64,000 bases of DNA from Metarhizium brunneum (GCF_013426205.1 NC_089427.1:1736001-1800000); one strand, 5' to 3'; positions 40,401 to 52,239 are shown, counted from the first letter of the stretch. Notes: generated from the sequence alone by a model not told the origin. A program made the numbers and translations.

Positions 40401-41038
40401 GATTCTTTGGTTTTTGCCTGCCTCAGCTGTTCTGGGGAGCAGGAGATGACGTCGCAGATGTAGTCGAACACGCGACCGATGGTCATACGAAGGCTGCTCA
40501 GAAGGTCATCTGGCAGCCCGACAGCTTCTTTGCCTTTGCCCTTGGCCTGCCCGGATTTCATGTCCGAATGTATAGTGCAAAACAATGGCGTCTTCCAAGC
40601 TTCGTCATCACCACAGTCGCAGCACCCACTGTTCCCAACAGACATTTGTATTCGAACCATGTGACCGGTATGATCTGTTGAGTCGTAGCACCGGACGCAG
40701 AGACAACACGTTTCGTCGGTTCCGCACGTCCGGCACATGTAGGTCGCCTCGCCAGGTTTGAAGATGTGTCCGCATCGCTTGCCACGGGCTGCTTCGGTGT
40801 ATTCGGCGCCTTCGACGGCACCCTGGGCATCACCAAGCTTCAGGCTGTCGGAGGGCTTACCCTCGGGGAAAAGAAGTCGCATGTAGTCTTGATTGCCACC
40901 CGCCAGAGACCAAAACAAGCTCGTTAGAAGCTCCCGTGCTGCATCTTCATCGTAACGATTGCAAAACCGGGCAGGCAGGTCCGCCAAAAGCTGGCAGAGC
41001 TGCTGCTCCTGCGTAGACATTTCGGGTTCCATTCTCAT
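34499..41038 (-). CDS. ubr1: E3 ubiquitin ligase UBR1 (N-recognin)
   Basis: Two exons, 41038-34833 and 34766-34499, giving 2157 residues. The intron (34767-34832, GTAAGC...ATAAG) is supported by phase and by the second exon, which restores the conserved UBR1 C-terminus including PYIDKYGETDPQLRHG; without it the protein would stop at ...QQHMRK. UBR1 recognises N-degrons and builds ubiquitin chains on them. Seen: the UBR box (about 85-160; CGHIFKPGE, CRTCGTDETCCLC, CDCGD); a ClpS-like segment (WNDEKHTVQEVQDQI); an acidic region with a polyproline stretch (about 450-540); a RING-H2 region beginning CILCQEDADDRR with SGCGHMMHYRCFEMYYE and VCPLCKALGN; and the C-terminal cap CLFCGEIFCSQSNCC. The frame is open upstream to 41257 but lacks an ATG there. 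ATGs at 41032 and 41020 are alternatives. Confidence 0.95.
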
Positions 41039-41937
41039 GAGCTCATGATTTCCGCCGATCCGATCCAGACGGTACGCCCATAGACGTTGTGGAAGAGACG
41101 GTCCGGCGGCAAGGTGGGAGAGGTGGATGCTGGCAGCTCGCCAAGGTGCTTGCTGACAGTTATCAAAGATGACGGGTACTGATGCCCCATCAATAACAGT
41201 GGCGGGCAGGATGGAGAGGGCAAGTTCTATGCGAGAAAAATGGTGGCAACAAAGCACATGTGTACTGTCGAGCTATCGGAGGGCGATCCGCGTGGAGTTG
41301 ATGTTCAAACGTTGCGTGGTGTGAAGAGCCGGGTGGCACTGGATTAGATTGATATTTTTACCCCTCTGTGTGCTCAAGGAACAGCTGGCGGTCTACGTTA
41401 TGGCGTTGACGGCATTGGGAACACTAGTGCTCTGGGGTGCCAGCGGCGCGATACAGGCGCCTTGCACTCAGTGCTGCTATCTGGGCCCCCAACGGCGGCA
41501 ATTACAGGGCGGCCAACAGCTGTCGTACGACCCGGGCGCCTGTTGGCCAGTGTCCGGTGAAGTACCTGGGTAACCGCCAGGCACTTTAAACTGTACATGG
41601 CAAGGTCAACTGGTACGACTAAGAGCCATCGCCGACCAACGCCATGCAACGCGGATGATAGCAGTGCATGCTATTTGACCCAAAATAACAAGACGGTGTG
41701 TCCCATTTAGAAAATCTTGACCACGTCTCGCCTTCTCACGTCACGGCGCTTGCACTGTCGTACGGCTGTGCAAAGCCTCATATCCGATTCGCACGTGGCA
41801 AAACGTATTGCGCGAGCAAACGGTGATGCGTGAGATATCAACTCTATTGATTTGTGAATTGTACAAGTCTAGAGACACAGAGTCCCATGACTGCCTACCC
41901 ATTTCCGCGGCCTTCAATTGTATATCGTGAACATAGT
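41039..41937. other. UBR1 upstream region and QCR9 3' flank
   Basis: 900 bases between two minus-strand genes. No gene seen; it should contain the UBR1 promoter. Confidence 0.45.
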
Positions 41938-42392
41938 CTACTCGTCGTCCTCAGCAGTCTCCTCAACATACTTGCTTCGAATATCCTTCCATTGTCGCTG
42001 CCATTCCCACATTAGTCCAATACCACACCTGTTGCCATTCGCATATGAGGACTTACGCCGCGGTTGTGGTTGTCCCACCACTTGTTAACACCGTTATTGA
42101 AGCCGCTATAACGAGAGGTTAGTAATTGCCGAATTCCGGTACGCCATTTATCAGGGTGAGGTCCGTACACTTCGAATGCGAAGCCGGCAGTGAAGACAGC
42201 CGCCAACATGGCGTAGTTCTTTCGGAAAAGAGCGCTGCAGCAAGTCGTGTTAGCTTCTCGGGGTCGTGGGAGTGGTCGTTCGGCTTCGATCGAGGGACTT
42301 GCCTATAGAACGAGTTGACGAGAGACTATCGGATGAGCGATTAGCTGCGATTGTCGGCAGAAGGGCGCGCGGTCAATTCGGAAGCTTACCAT
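41938..42392 (-). CDS. qcr9: Cytochrome bc1 complex subunit 9 (QCR9)
   Basis: Five exons encode only 66 residues: 42392-42390 (just the ATG), 42325-42303, 42234-42169, 42105-42057 and 41997-41938. The introns are 64, 68, 63 and 59 bases. The second uses a GC donor (AG/GCAAGT) and a CTGCAG acceptor; all phases agree. QCR9 is a single-span subunit of respiratory complex III in the inner mitochondrial membrane. The N-terminus SLVNSFYSALFRKNYA leads into the membrane segment MLAAVFTAGFAFEVGF. The family motif WWDNHNRGRQWKDIR follows, then an acidic tail (AEDDE). The C-terminal tail length fits fungal orthologues. No alternative reading gives a better family match. Confidence 0.93.
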
Positions 42393-43252
42393 TGTGACGG
42401 CTTCGTGCGATTGAGCACTGGAGGATACGGTATCGGAAGGTGATGGGCCGCAAAGCTGTCGAGGGATGGATTTCCTTCGAGGTTTGGGGAGGCCGATTCG
42501 AAAAGGTGCCGGGGAAATTCGCGATGGACTGAGGCAGCCTTTGTCTGTTCTCGGATTGGCCAGCCCTCCTCCAGTGCGGGTCCTTCAAAACCGAGGTACT
42601 ACAGCCTAGCAGCCGTGATGCAGGAACCAACTGTGCAAGCTGTTATGTCGTTTGGGGTGCAAGATGGTTTGTTATTTCTGAAGGCCAATCCTCCCAATTA
42701 TTACCTATAGGTACTTATCTACCTAGTAGCTATTGTATATATTCAAAAAGGGGGGGAAATAAGCGACGCGTAAATCCCTACTTCAAAACCTGGTGGCCAA
42801 CGAGCAACTCTTATCTTATAATAGGTCAGACGTCTTAAAAGGAATAAGATTTTTCAAAATGTCTTCTAGTATTCTGATTCTATATTGAAATTTTTTCTTG
42901 ACTCGATTGCGTCTGCCATTCTACTTCGTATCAAGCACATTATGCACTCACTCGCAAGCAGGTTTTGATTCTGATGTACTCAATCGACCAAGCACAAGGT
43001 TATGTGGGGTCACTGTTCAGGAATGTGACGACTTTCGCCCCGCGCCCAGTCGACACAACAGCTCATCTTCGAGTTCCTCGGTCACGGCAGCAAACACAAC
43101 TTTTTGAGACGGACAGCTAGGTGTCGTCCGTTCAATCTTACAACCAGTTCTTCCCGTAGATCTCTGACGCCATTTTCTCTACCCAACCCACCTGCCTAGG
43201 CCTTCTGAATTCTAACACTTTTGTCACAAGCCCTGCGGCTGAGCTGTTTGCG
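42393..43252. promoter_or_regulatory. Divergent promoter region of QCR9 and PYM
   Basis: 860 bases with an AT-rich centre (about 42660-42900) containing a run of Gs (42751-42757). No gene seen. Confidence 0.45.
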
Positions 43253-43855
43253 ATGCCTTCGCAGGCCACCACCACCAACGCGGGAATTGTTACGGACGAG
43301 AGCAGCGGACAGCGCCACATCCCCGAATCCCTCCGCGCTGATGGAACTACCCGAAAAGCCATCAAGATCCGACCTGGCTATCGTCCACCAGAGGATGTCG
43401 AGGTTTACAAAAACCGAACTGCTGAAGCCTTTCGGGAGCGAGGTCGAAGAATAGGGATTCCTGGAGCCGCAGGCATAGAGGAGGAGCAGTCAGATAAAAA
43501 TTCTTCAGCAGCCGGCAACAAAAACGCAAAGCGGAGAGAAGCTCGCAAGCGGGCCAAAGCAGCTGCGGACGACGACGTCGCAAGCGAAACCAAGCCGACA
43601 ACCGTGGAGACACCAAAGGCTGAAGAGGTCGATCCGGAGGTAGAGCGAGAGAAAAAGTCCCGTAACCTTAAGAAGAAGTTGAAACAGGCCAAGGAGCTCA
43701 GGAACAAGAAGGAAGGTGGAGAGGCGCTGCTACCTGAGCAGATTGCCAAGGTGATCAAGATCAATGAGCTCATTCGCGAATTGGATGCGCTGGGTTTTGA
43801 TGCGGAGGGTGAGCCCAAGTCGAACAATGTGGTCAAGACGACAGAGGAGGACTGA
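43253..43855 (+). CDS. pym1: PYM/WIBG homologue, Mago-binding exon junction complex disassembly factor
   Basis: Single exon, 200 residues, slightly shorter than animal PYM. The N-terminus holds the Mago-binding domain: GQRHIPESLRADGTTRKA, then IRPGYRPPEDVEVYKNR. In animals this segment grips the Mago-Y14 heterodimer and PYM removes the exon junction complex at the ribosome. The centre is basic and alanine-rich (AKRREARKRAKAAADDD). A lysine-rich coiled coil (about 130-165) leads to the C-terminal PEQIAKVIKINELIRELDALGFD helix, also conserved in the family. The coherent tandem with RPT4 downstream has no functional meaning that I can see. Confidence 0.9.
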   Translation: MPSQATTTNAGIVTDESSGQRHIPESLRADGTTRKAIKIRPGYRPPEDVEVYKNRTAEAFRERGRRIGIPGAAGIEEEQSDKNSSAAGNKNAKRREARKRAKAAADDDVASETKPTTVETPKAEEVDPEVEREKKSRNLKKKLKQAKELRNKKEGGEALLPEQIAKVIKINELIRELDALGFDAEGEPKSNNVVKTTEED

Positions 43856-44677
43856 GTTGGTAGGGTCTATGGAAACGGCTTTATTTGACATGATGATTGA
43901 TTCATGATACGAGAAGCAACGGATGGGACGATCATGTTTAACAGACATGCTTGTGGACTACATGCAAGATGAGTTGCGGCGACCTTGAGAGCCCCAACCA
44001 CTGCGGCGTTGTCTGTCCCAGATTCGGCTGTCTGGGAGTTGGCCAAAAGCTATGGTAGTTCATCTTTCTTATACCCGTATGAGCTACAGTGAGGCTAGCG
44101 TCGCTATTGCGTGTAGGTTTGTTAGGGACGGAGGAATACGCTGCAAATAGGAGAACACACTCTTAGGACTCTGGTTCAGTAGTCGTGGAATAATGCTACG
44201 ATTGAAACTGACTCGTGACCATATCTTGCGAAGACAAGAAGACTCATATTGATAAAAAAAATGGCGATTTTCAACCGAACCTAGCGATACGCGACCAAAT
44301 CCTATCGCATTTCGAGGTACTTGGCGGTAGATCGATGAAAGAAAGAAAGATTGGTGGTAACTAATCATGGTGCACGCCGTAGGGTAGGTTGCATCGAGAG
44401 GATTGGACCAGACGTGATCTTGAGCTCCGACCTTCTGCCGGCTGTGGCAATTAGTGGCTCCGCCGAAGGCTCCAGCGCGTGAGGTAAGCTTCCCATTGAC
44501 CTCAGACAGTCAAGCAACCACCACATCACCCGCGATACTTGTCCGTTGTCCTCACGGCTCTTTATGTGCTGAAACCCCAATCCCTCCACGAGCGTGATAA
44601 TTCCGACGTCATCTATCGATTTCCGCCGATACGCCAACTCCTTGGACCACGATACACCCCCGTTGGTCGCCGTTATC
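43856..44677. other. Intergenic between PYM and RPT4
   Basis: 820 bases, no gene seen. It includes the PYM 3' end and RPT4 promoter. Confidence 0.4.
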
Positions 44678-46098
44678 ATGACGCCCGAGGAAGAGCGCCA
44701 GGCCGCCCTCGACTCGTACCGACAGAAGCTTATCGAGTCACGGGAATGGGAAGCAAAGCTGAAAAACCTCCGACTAGAGATTAAGGACTTGCAGAAAGAG
44801 TTTGACCGCACTGAAGACAACATCAAGGCCCTACAAAGTGTGGGCCAAATCATCGGCGAAGTCTTGAAGCAGCTTGATGATGAGAGATGTATGGACAGTC
44901 CTGCCCAGACACTTTGCCAAACTCTGCTGCGAAACGCAATCAATCCAAAACATGGAATGCACTAACGCCTTGGGGAATACAGTTATCGTCAAGGCTTCGT
45001 CAGGGCCTCGATATGTCGTTGGCTGCAGATCCAAGGTGGACAAGGAGAAGCTGAAGCAAGGCACACGCGTTGCCCTCGATATGACAACCCTCACCATCAT
45101 GCGCATGCTCCCCCGCGAAGTTGATCCTCTGGTTTATAACATGTCCTTGGAGGACCCGGGACAAGTCAGCTTTGCTGGTATTGGAGGATTGAATGACCAG
45201 ATCAGAGAGCTAAGAGAAGTAATTGAGCTGCCGCTCAAGAACCCCGAGCTCTTTCTTCGAGTCGGCATCAAGCCTCCCAAGGGTGTGTTGCTTTACGGGC
45301 CACCAGGAACTGGAAAGACTCTCCTGGCTCGAGCAGTGGCCAGCAGCCTGGAAACAAACTTCCTGAAGGGTATGTTGAAATTTCCCTTTTTAAAAAAAAG
45401 GAGAGGCGGATGTTTATTCCTCTACATGTGATTTTTTAAAAACTGACGGTGCCCTGCAGTCGTTTCATCAGCCATTGTTGACAAGTATATCGGCGAATCT
45501 GCACGTCTTATTCGCGAAATGTTTGGCTACGCTAAAGAACACGAACCTTGCATCATCTTCATGGACGAAATTGATGCTATCGGCGGTCGTCGTTTCTCTG
45601 AAGGAACTAGTGCTGATCGTGAAATTCAGCGAACCCTGATGGAGCTGCTCAACCAGCTAGACGGTTTCGACTACCTCGGCAAGACGAAAATCATCATGGC
45701 AACCAACAGACCTGATACCCTCGACCCTGCATTGTTACGTGCCGGTCGTTTGGACCGCAAGATTGAGATTCCCTTGCCGAACGAGGTGGGACGGTTGGAG
45801 ATTCTCAAGATTCACGCGCAAAGCGTTGTTTTGGATGGAGATATCGACTTTGAGAGTGTGGTCAAGATGAGCGACGGATTGAACGGCGCTGATTTGAGAA
45901 ACGTGGTGACGGAAGCGTAAGTTTATTGCTTCCGCAGAGTGGCCCTCACGGATGATGCAAAGCTAACTATCCTGCAGGGGTCTGTTTGCTATCAAAGACT
46001 ACAGAGATTCCATCAACCAGGATGATTTCAACAAGGCAGTCCGCAAGATGGGCGAGGCGAAGAAGTTGGAAGGCAAGCTAGAGTACCAGAAGCTGTAG
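44678..46098 (+). CDS. rpt4: 26S proteasome regulatory ATPase RPT4 (PSMC6)
   Basis: Four exons: 44678-44888, 44983-45369, 45460-45916 and 45978-46098, giving 391 residues, close to the animal protein. Introns are 94, 90 and 61 bases, GT-AG, with consistent phases. RPT4 is one of six AAA+ subunits that unfold substrates into the 20S core. Order: N-terminal coiled coil (about 5-65), OB domain with [17 protein letters not shown], then the AAA+ module with [21 protein letters not shown], Walker A GPPGTGKT, pore loop KYIGES, Walker [15 protein letters not shown], and the arginine-finger segment [23 protein letters not shown] in parts. The C-terminus ends LEYQKL, without an HbYX motif, as usual for this subunit. 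The start ATG sits at the family start TPEEERQ. Confidence 0.97.
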
Positions 46099-47604
46099 GA
46101 TTCAGCGTGAAACTTGAAACCAGATCCCACGCTTTAGACGAGGTTGCGTAGGCAAGGGCATTAGGTGGAGCGAGAGCGGCGTTCAGTGTCAATCTTGTAA
46201 GACTGTACAATAAAATGGGTCGTCACAGTTTGACGTGCTCTGCTAGATCCTCGATAGGGTTAAGAGATATTTGAACTTGATGATTTCCAGTGGGTTGGGC
46301 GTGAATTGGCTGTTTTCCTCTTGATATGGGGCATTTGACATGGCGAAATGGATATCCGGTTTCCCCCCGGGAGCTAAAGGATGATTCGGTATCTGCATGA
46401 GAGCAAGGAAGACGTATAGATGGACCACTCAATTAAGCTGTACCTGAGCAGGGCATTGCTTGTATTGTATGTCTTGTATGTTGAGTTGCATAGCATATTA
46501 CAAGAATGTAGAATTCTATAGACAGATTAGCTTCTAATTAGATTTATTCATCAAGCCAACAAATACAAGAAGAAAGAAAGAGCCAGAGGTCATGTTAGAC
46601 ATCTAGCAACACTATGTTTTAGCCGTACCTAGGCCAGGGAACCGTAACTAACCACGCAATGCACCATGAGTACAGAACTAGCGAAAAAGTAAACACCATG
46701 TGCTAGTAGTTTATTCTCATCGCGGAAGGCTCATTAGTTTTATATTAATAGACATGGTAGTGTAATAGCTACCAAGCCATATTGGGCAAGGCCCTGTGTC
46801 GTATTGCACAATACTCCATGTAACGATTTCGTTAAACTCTGCGCATCACGATCCTTTTTTGTGATTTCCCAATTGGGACAATAACATGCGGCCTTGAAAG
46901 CAGTAAAGGCCCTTGGATTCCTTGCAATCGACCCGAATAGTTTGCCCTCAGGAAACCCTTGTCAGTGGACGCTCTATTCATGCGTACTCGATTTGATGTG
47001 GTTACTGTTATTACTAGTCATATTGACTAGTGGATAGGTACATGTTTCGGAATGAAACATACTGCAGAGTGTCACTCGCCTGTTCCGTCCTGTCACAGGT
47101 TCATGTGCCGTCACGCCCGCTTTTCCGCTTTGCGACGGCGAATTTCGGGCTTTAATTTTTTTTTTTAAAGAAAGGAATAATAATTCAAAGGATGCAGAGT
47201 TAGCCGAATTTATTTCGGGCAAGTTGAATCCATATTATTGAGAGATTTCTTCACATTTCTTAAGCAACTACTTGGGGTAAGGGTTCAGGTAAGGACTAGG
47301 GTTAGGATATGGGAATCCTAATAGGGCAGGAGCAGTAGTTGGGTCAGGGGAACTAAACACACCAGACAGCTGTTGGGTCGGGTCAGTTGTGCGGCTAAAA
47401 TAGCACGACTCGAAAATCAGTCACCCTGATAGCACTGCCCATTGGTGCAAGTCTGGTCAAGTGGAGGCCTTTTTTTAACCAGTACATGTACATATGTACA
47501 TTATGTACTGTCACGGCCCGGCCCGAGTGTTCCCCAACTTCAATTTGAATGTGGGCACGGCCAAGAAAATACTAGTACTACTACATCTCACTGTCCATGT
47601 ACAA
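46099..47604. other. AT-rich intergenic, 1.5 kb
   Basis: No gene. The stretch 46450-46860 is AT-rich; 47275-47310 contains degenerate TTAGG/GTAAGG-like runs that are not a telomeric array. Confidence 0.4.
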
Positions 47605-48276
47605 CTAGCAATTTGGGGCTGCAACACGGTGAGAGCAATGTGATGAAATACGAATAGTGGAGGTGATGTGGTACTTGACTGTCGCTCGATCTGTGAAAAA
47701 TTGTATAATGCCTGCGTCACTCTCCTCGTATACCGTCAGCTCAACCTTGCCATCCTCTCTCATTACTGTGTTTGGCTGAACAAATTTCCACCCCGGCTCA
47801 GGCTTAGGCGCGACGATATGCCTCCAAGTTTTGTACTCACTATCCACACAGCTAAGCGAAACTTCTGCAAGACGCAGTACATCGCCAGATATGGATGCAG
47901 CACAGCATTTTCGAGGCGAACAGTTCTTTGGGTTTGCTGGCCATCGCTGACGAGGCTTGAAGAACATTCAATGATACTTTTTCTCCGGTATAGCGTTTGC
48001 CAACACGGGTATTTTCAGGTTCGATTAAATTCTTCTCCATCACTCGGGCGACTGCGGCGATCTCTTCCCTCGTGATCTGTTTCCCCCGGGATAGAGCCGC
48101 CATGGCCCGACCTGTTTGTTTGCTGAACGGAATGCAATATCAATGGCCTCCAAGAACATCTGTTTGCCGGTTCTCTGTGTCTTAACGAGGTTGTTTTGGC
48201 AGTTCTGCCGTCGGACTGATGCTATGCGAAACGAGGCCGTGATATACTCAGCAATTAAAAAGAACCATGCCGTCAA
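47605..48276 (-). pseudogene. Possible decayed or mis-framed gene of unknown function
   Basis: Three overlapping minus-strand frames look protein-like in series. The first (48276-48112) has FLEAIDIAFRSANKQ; the second (48103-47852, with an ATG at 48103) has QITREEIAAVARVMEKNLIEP; the third (to 47605) has PEPGWKFVQPNTVMREDGKVEL. No intron pair joins them cleanly that I could find, which suggests frameshifts. No family recognised. It may be a lineage-specific gene with unusual introns. Confidence 0.25.
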
Positions 48277-48308
48277 AGCTCCTCATGCTTGCACAATACA
48301 TGAATTGC

Positions 48309-49391
48309 CTACTCTCCAGCTAGCCCCACACAACATTTGAGACCAGAGTGGTCGCTCCAAGGTACAATCTGGTCACTTGGCTTCACGAGCCCCGTCTCAT
48401 CGCATACATTCACAGCATCCTTGATACTGGCATTTCTGTTCCCGTCATCCGACCCTACATCAATGTTGTCTGGATGCATCACCTCTATGTGATATGGCCG
48501 CAGTCCAACTAAAGCTACTTTGTCCAGTCGACCAGGCGGAAAGGGCTGCTTTCCATCCACACCCCAGGTAAAGCCAGGCTCATCTGGATGCAGTTCATGC
48601 CATGCGTCGATGAGATGATTTTCCGATATAAGCGTGGCGTCCTCGGCCAGTACAGGGTTGAAGTCGCCGGCCACAAGGCCACGGCTTGCACTTCGGAGCA
48701 CAGATGCGACAATGGAGAGCTGTCGTGGTCGCTGTGATGGCTGTATCGGCAGCGAATCAAGGTGCACGTTCACCAGTCGAGCGCGCACGACATCCGCTTC
48801 ACCGCCGGGGGATTGTGCGGATAAAGGCAAAAAAATATCGCAACAGAGAGCGTCTCTGCCGAACCGGCTTGGGTATTTATACCTCCACACTGGACCCAGC
48901 GATCCATTGGCATGGTTGAAGCGCCGTTTTGATACGAGTGTCATGCTCGCAAAAGATTGCCCGTGCCAGTTGGTCTCATCGGCCTCGCTGGAATACCAGT
49001 ACTGACGAACTTGTGCATCGCATAGTAGAGAGTGCAAAGCCTGCCTAGAAACTTCTTGAAAAAAAATGACATCCACGGCAGGGGCCGAGCTTGCGATGTG
49101 TGAGACAATGGCCGAGATGCGCGTCGCCGGCAAGGCAGAGGAGGAATCCACGTTCCACGTTACAAGGACAAACTTTGAACCCTGAATGGGACGCTGTCGC
49201 TGTTTTCTTTCCCGGCTATCACGATCACTGTACGTCTCGGTGACGGGCACAGATGTCCATTGATCGACGGAAGCGTTGAACTCGTGCCACGACTGGAAGG
49301 TGGCAGAGGCATCATGCAGATTTGCTGGAAGAGGGGTACTCTGCGACCACGACAAATAATGAGTGCGAATGTAGGAAAAAAATTCCATCAT
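48309..49391 (-). CDS. Endonuclease/exonuclease/phosphatase family protein, TDP2-like
   Basis: Single exon, 360 residues from the ATG at 49391 (a second ATG follows at 49388; the frame is open to 49469 without an ATG). The fold is that of the Mg-dependent EEP superfamily. Catalytic blocks in order: LVTWNVDSSS (Asn), DVIFFQEVSRQAL (metal-binding Glu), VRARLVNVHLDSLP, RGLVAGDFNPVLAED (Asp/Asn), and the C-terminal PWSDHSGLKC (Asp-His). This order and spacing, with the TWN and SDH forms, are like TDP2, which removes 5'-tyrosyl adducts from DNA after topoisomerase II damage. It could equally be another EEP nuclease. No targeting signal is evident; the first ~70 residues are not conserved in appearance. 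Confidence 0.86.
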   Translation of the reverse strand: MMEFFSYIRTHYLSWSQSTPLPANLHDASATFQSWHEFNASVDQWTSVPVTETYSDRDSRERKQRQRPIQGSKFVLVTWNVDSSSALPATRISAIVSHIASSAPAVDVIFFQEVSRQALHSLLCDAQVRQYWYSSEADETNWHGQSFASMTLVSKRRFNHANGSLGPVWRYKYPSRFGRDALCCDIFLPLSAQSPGGEADVVRARLVNVHLDSLPIQPSQRPRQLSIVASVLRSASRGLVAGDFNPVLAEDATLISENHLIDAWHELHPDEPGFTWGVDGKQPFPPGRLDKVALVGLRPYHIEVMHPDNIDVGSDDGNRNASIKDAVNVCDETGLVKPSDQIVPWSDHSGLKCCVGLAGE

Positions 49392-52042
49392 CACGAATGT
49401 GCCAGCGCCTACATTCTTAGCTGCCGTTTTCTCGGTCTTCTTGTTGGTGGCATTTCGGTCCACGACCAAAATCTAAATGTGTTGACTGGATCGAACTTGC
49501 AATGAGGTTGGTTATCCGCCAAGGCACACGACAGCATGTTTAGTCATCCGTCACATCCTGCAGCTACGGTTGAACATCGGGTTTGGTTGCTCCAACGTTT
49601 ACGAAGCGTCAAGACTGCGACGGGGAAATTCAGCTTGATCGGGTGACAGGCGTCGAGTTGGAGTGTGCTGATGGGATGCAACACCTTGGCCCCAGAGCTG
49701 GAGGACAGCGAGAAGGGTGTGACCCGTGCAAAGATACAATCAAAGTCCATCTACCCGACTTATTAATTCGAGAATTTCGGCGTGGCAACTAGGTTGTGGC
49801 TTACATTGCTGTACCATTGCGCCAACAAACTCCATCCTTGACACTTTGACCTTGTGCCTACCTCAGGTGGCTTCGACCTCGAAGTGTTGACGCCAACCAT
49901 TTTTCGCTGACTAGCGTAGACAACCTTGTATTGACGTGCTCGAATCAAGGATAGTACAAGGAGGGAGAAGAGACGGACTCGGTCGGTGGCGCTGGCGGGA
50001 AAGGGGACATGAGGAAAAAAGCTTCAATCTTGGGCCAAACTATCCCATCCGATCCCCTTTGAGGATGGGGCGAGCACTAGATTGGTATTTGGGCCAGAGA
50101 CGGAACCAGACGTGCCTAGTACTTGATTTTCTTCCATGTACTTTAAGATGTGCAGCTGCAGGTAGAAGGTGGCAGACAGCTGGCGTACGCGGAACCTGAC
50201 ATGGCGCCATTGTTGTCTTTGCCTCTACTTTTCTCCAAGCAAACCTTATCAGCGCCACACTTCGGCCTGTTGCCTATATAAATATCTTACGCAGCCAAGC
50301 AGGGCAGGAATTGTATCGCAAAGCAGCACGGTTTTACTTGGCATGCTTTTTACTGGTTGATAAAGTCGTGGGGGTGTGTGATGATATTCCTTTATTGTCA
50401 ATACCAGTTTCGCGACTGAAATTTTATCTAGGCTCTAACTGGACCAGACCGAGAGCCACCACTGGGGACAAATCATGACCATTGGGAACTTTTCATCTCC
50501 GGGGGCTTGGGGCATTTAACCACGTTCTCACGAAGATACGGACGACGGTTTATCCGTCATCAGTCACGTTACTGGGGTCGGTACCATGCACAAAGACAAA
50601 CTGACGCGGGGAGCAAGTATTGGGAATGGGTTTGGCTTGCATTGGCACTTGCGGGTATGGACGGCTTCACCGTGACATCTCATAATGTACATGCAAGGGG
50701 CAATGATGCATCACGACTGAGCTCACTGGGCATTACAAAAAACACATGGCCATCATGTTGGGCAGAGAAATGTATCGCAAAGTAGCGCGGGTTTTACAGG
50801 CCGCGCCGTTTACTGGTTGATAAAGTCGTGGGGGCATATGACGATGTTCCCTCATTATCAATACCAGCTTCGCGACTGAAATTTTATCTAGGCTCTGGTG
50901 AGGATCAGAACAAGCACTGAACAGCTTGCCTGAAGACCGAGAGCCACACACAGAGACAATGATGACCATCATTCATCGGGAGGTTTTCCTCTCGGAGGGC
51001 TTAGAAAAGACCTCGTTGACTGCTGAGTCTCTGGCAATGGCATCCCCCAGAACGGACCAAGACTGGAAACCAATGAATGAAAGGAAAGTAGCCAAAGATG
51101 AATGAGTTGACTGCCATTGTCTGTTGACTGCGATGCGATGAGGAGAAGAAAAGAGAAAAGGGTTGATCCTTGTGGGAGGGGGGTCTCTTATGCCCGGAAC
51201 AGAGGAAGGTAGTCCCTTCCTTGTCTGTCACGGCTCAAGTTTCTTCCTCCAGAGCCATGCCTCGGGAAATTTTGGCGAAAGAAGGACAGAAGAGGCTCAA
51301 TTGCCATCCTCATTGCCGCATTTCTACACAATTCTATGATCCAATTTGCGGCTGCTGTTGCAGTGGTGCTCCCAGTACCAAGTGACCACTTAACCGTATC
51401 TAAATGGGCACAATCATTACATCATCATGTCAAACTACATGTTCATTTAGTCCTTGATATCGCTTGAGCAACATTGATACAGCTCAATTTCGGCGCTATT
51501 GGTCCGGCAAGCTCTTCCATGTCCTATTCTTTTGCAGCGAGCCCCGGTGCAACGAGAATACCACATGTCTACTTATTTGGGCAGGTATTTTACCACACCA
51601 ACAAAATGCATCATGTAACTAACCGGGATATATATCAAGTACTCCAGGACAGCCTCATTTGCTTCTCGACTCAACGTGACTGCGACACCTGGCAGACAAA
51701 TGTAGTCTGGTGCTCATCGACCAAGATACACGACACAACGAAGTTCAAGTACTACATAGAATCTACGGTATCTCAGCCTTGCACAGTAACAGCCGGACTG
51801 CCGCTACGCTCGGTCAAGAGATCAACCATCTGCAAAGTCTTTCTTGATGCCGCACTTACTGACTCTCGGGACAGGAGCTGCTGTTTTCCTGCCGTCGTCT
51901 TATATTGCCAGCTTCTGCAATCCTTCCGTCGAAGAAAGGTACTTGTATGAGAAAGCCTGAGGCGTTGATGCACCTACTCGAAGCTTCATAGAAGATCCGA
52001 CTGGCTTCTTGCCCTTCGCAGTGCCCAAAGGCCCAGCGCCTT
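49392..52042. other. Intergenic with a diverged duplication
   Basis: 2.65 kb with no supportable gene. The two-copy repeat at 50301-51000 is described separately. Sequences after 51200 become more AT-rich towards the repeat-rich zone. Confidence 0.45.
50301..51000. repeat. Local two-copy direct repeat
   Basis: Copy A (about 50301-50507) and copy B (about 50759-51000) share stretches such as TACTGGTTGATAAAGTCGTG and GCGACTGAAATTTTATCTAG exactly. Most differences between them are transitions. Copy B has about 35 extra bases (50897-50931). No coding capacity seen. Confidence 0.75.
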
Positions 52043-52239
52043 TGTTACACGGAAATCGCCCTGTTACACAAGGGCTACGGTCACGAGACCTAGGGCAAGG
52101 TCCCTCACCGACTTCTTGTATTTAAAGACGTCTTTGAACTTCAAGGCCTTGAGGAAAACCAAGGACCTTTGATACCAAAGAATGTTATTAGTTGAATTGA
52201 GCTAAATTGCTCCAAGCCCTCTATTGAGCCCTTGTCACA
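52043..52239. mobile_element. Solo LTR A (197 bp) with 5-bp target duplication
   Basis: The segment begins TGTTACACGG and ends TTGTCACA, that is TG...CA, and is flanked on both sides by GCCTT (52038-52042 and 52240-52244). Its right part shares GTTGAATTGAGC, TTGCTCCAAGCC and CCCTTGTCACA with solo LTR B at 55323-55571. No internal domain lies nearby, so it is a solo LTR left by recombination. It is a different family from the full element at 55959. Confidence 0.82.

Noticed and set aside
47275..47320. Telomere-like GGTTAGG/GGTAAGG words
   Set aside because: Only a few irregular words; no TTAGGG array.
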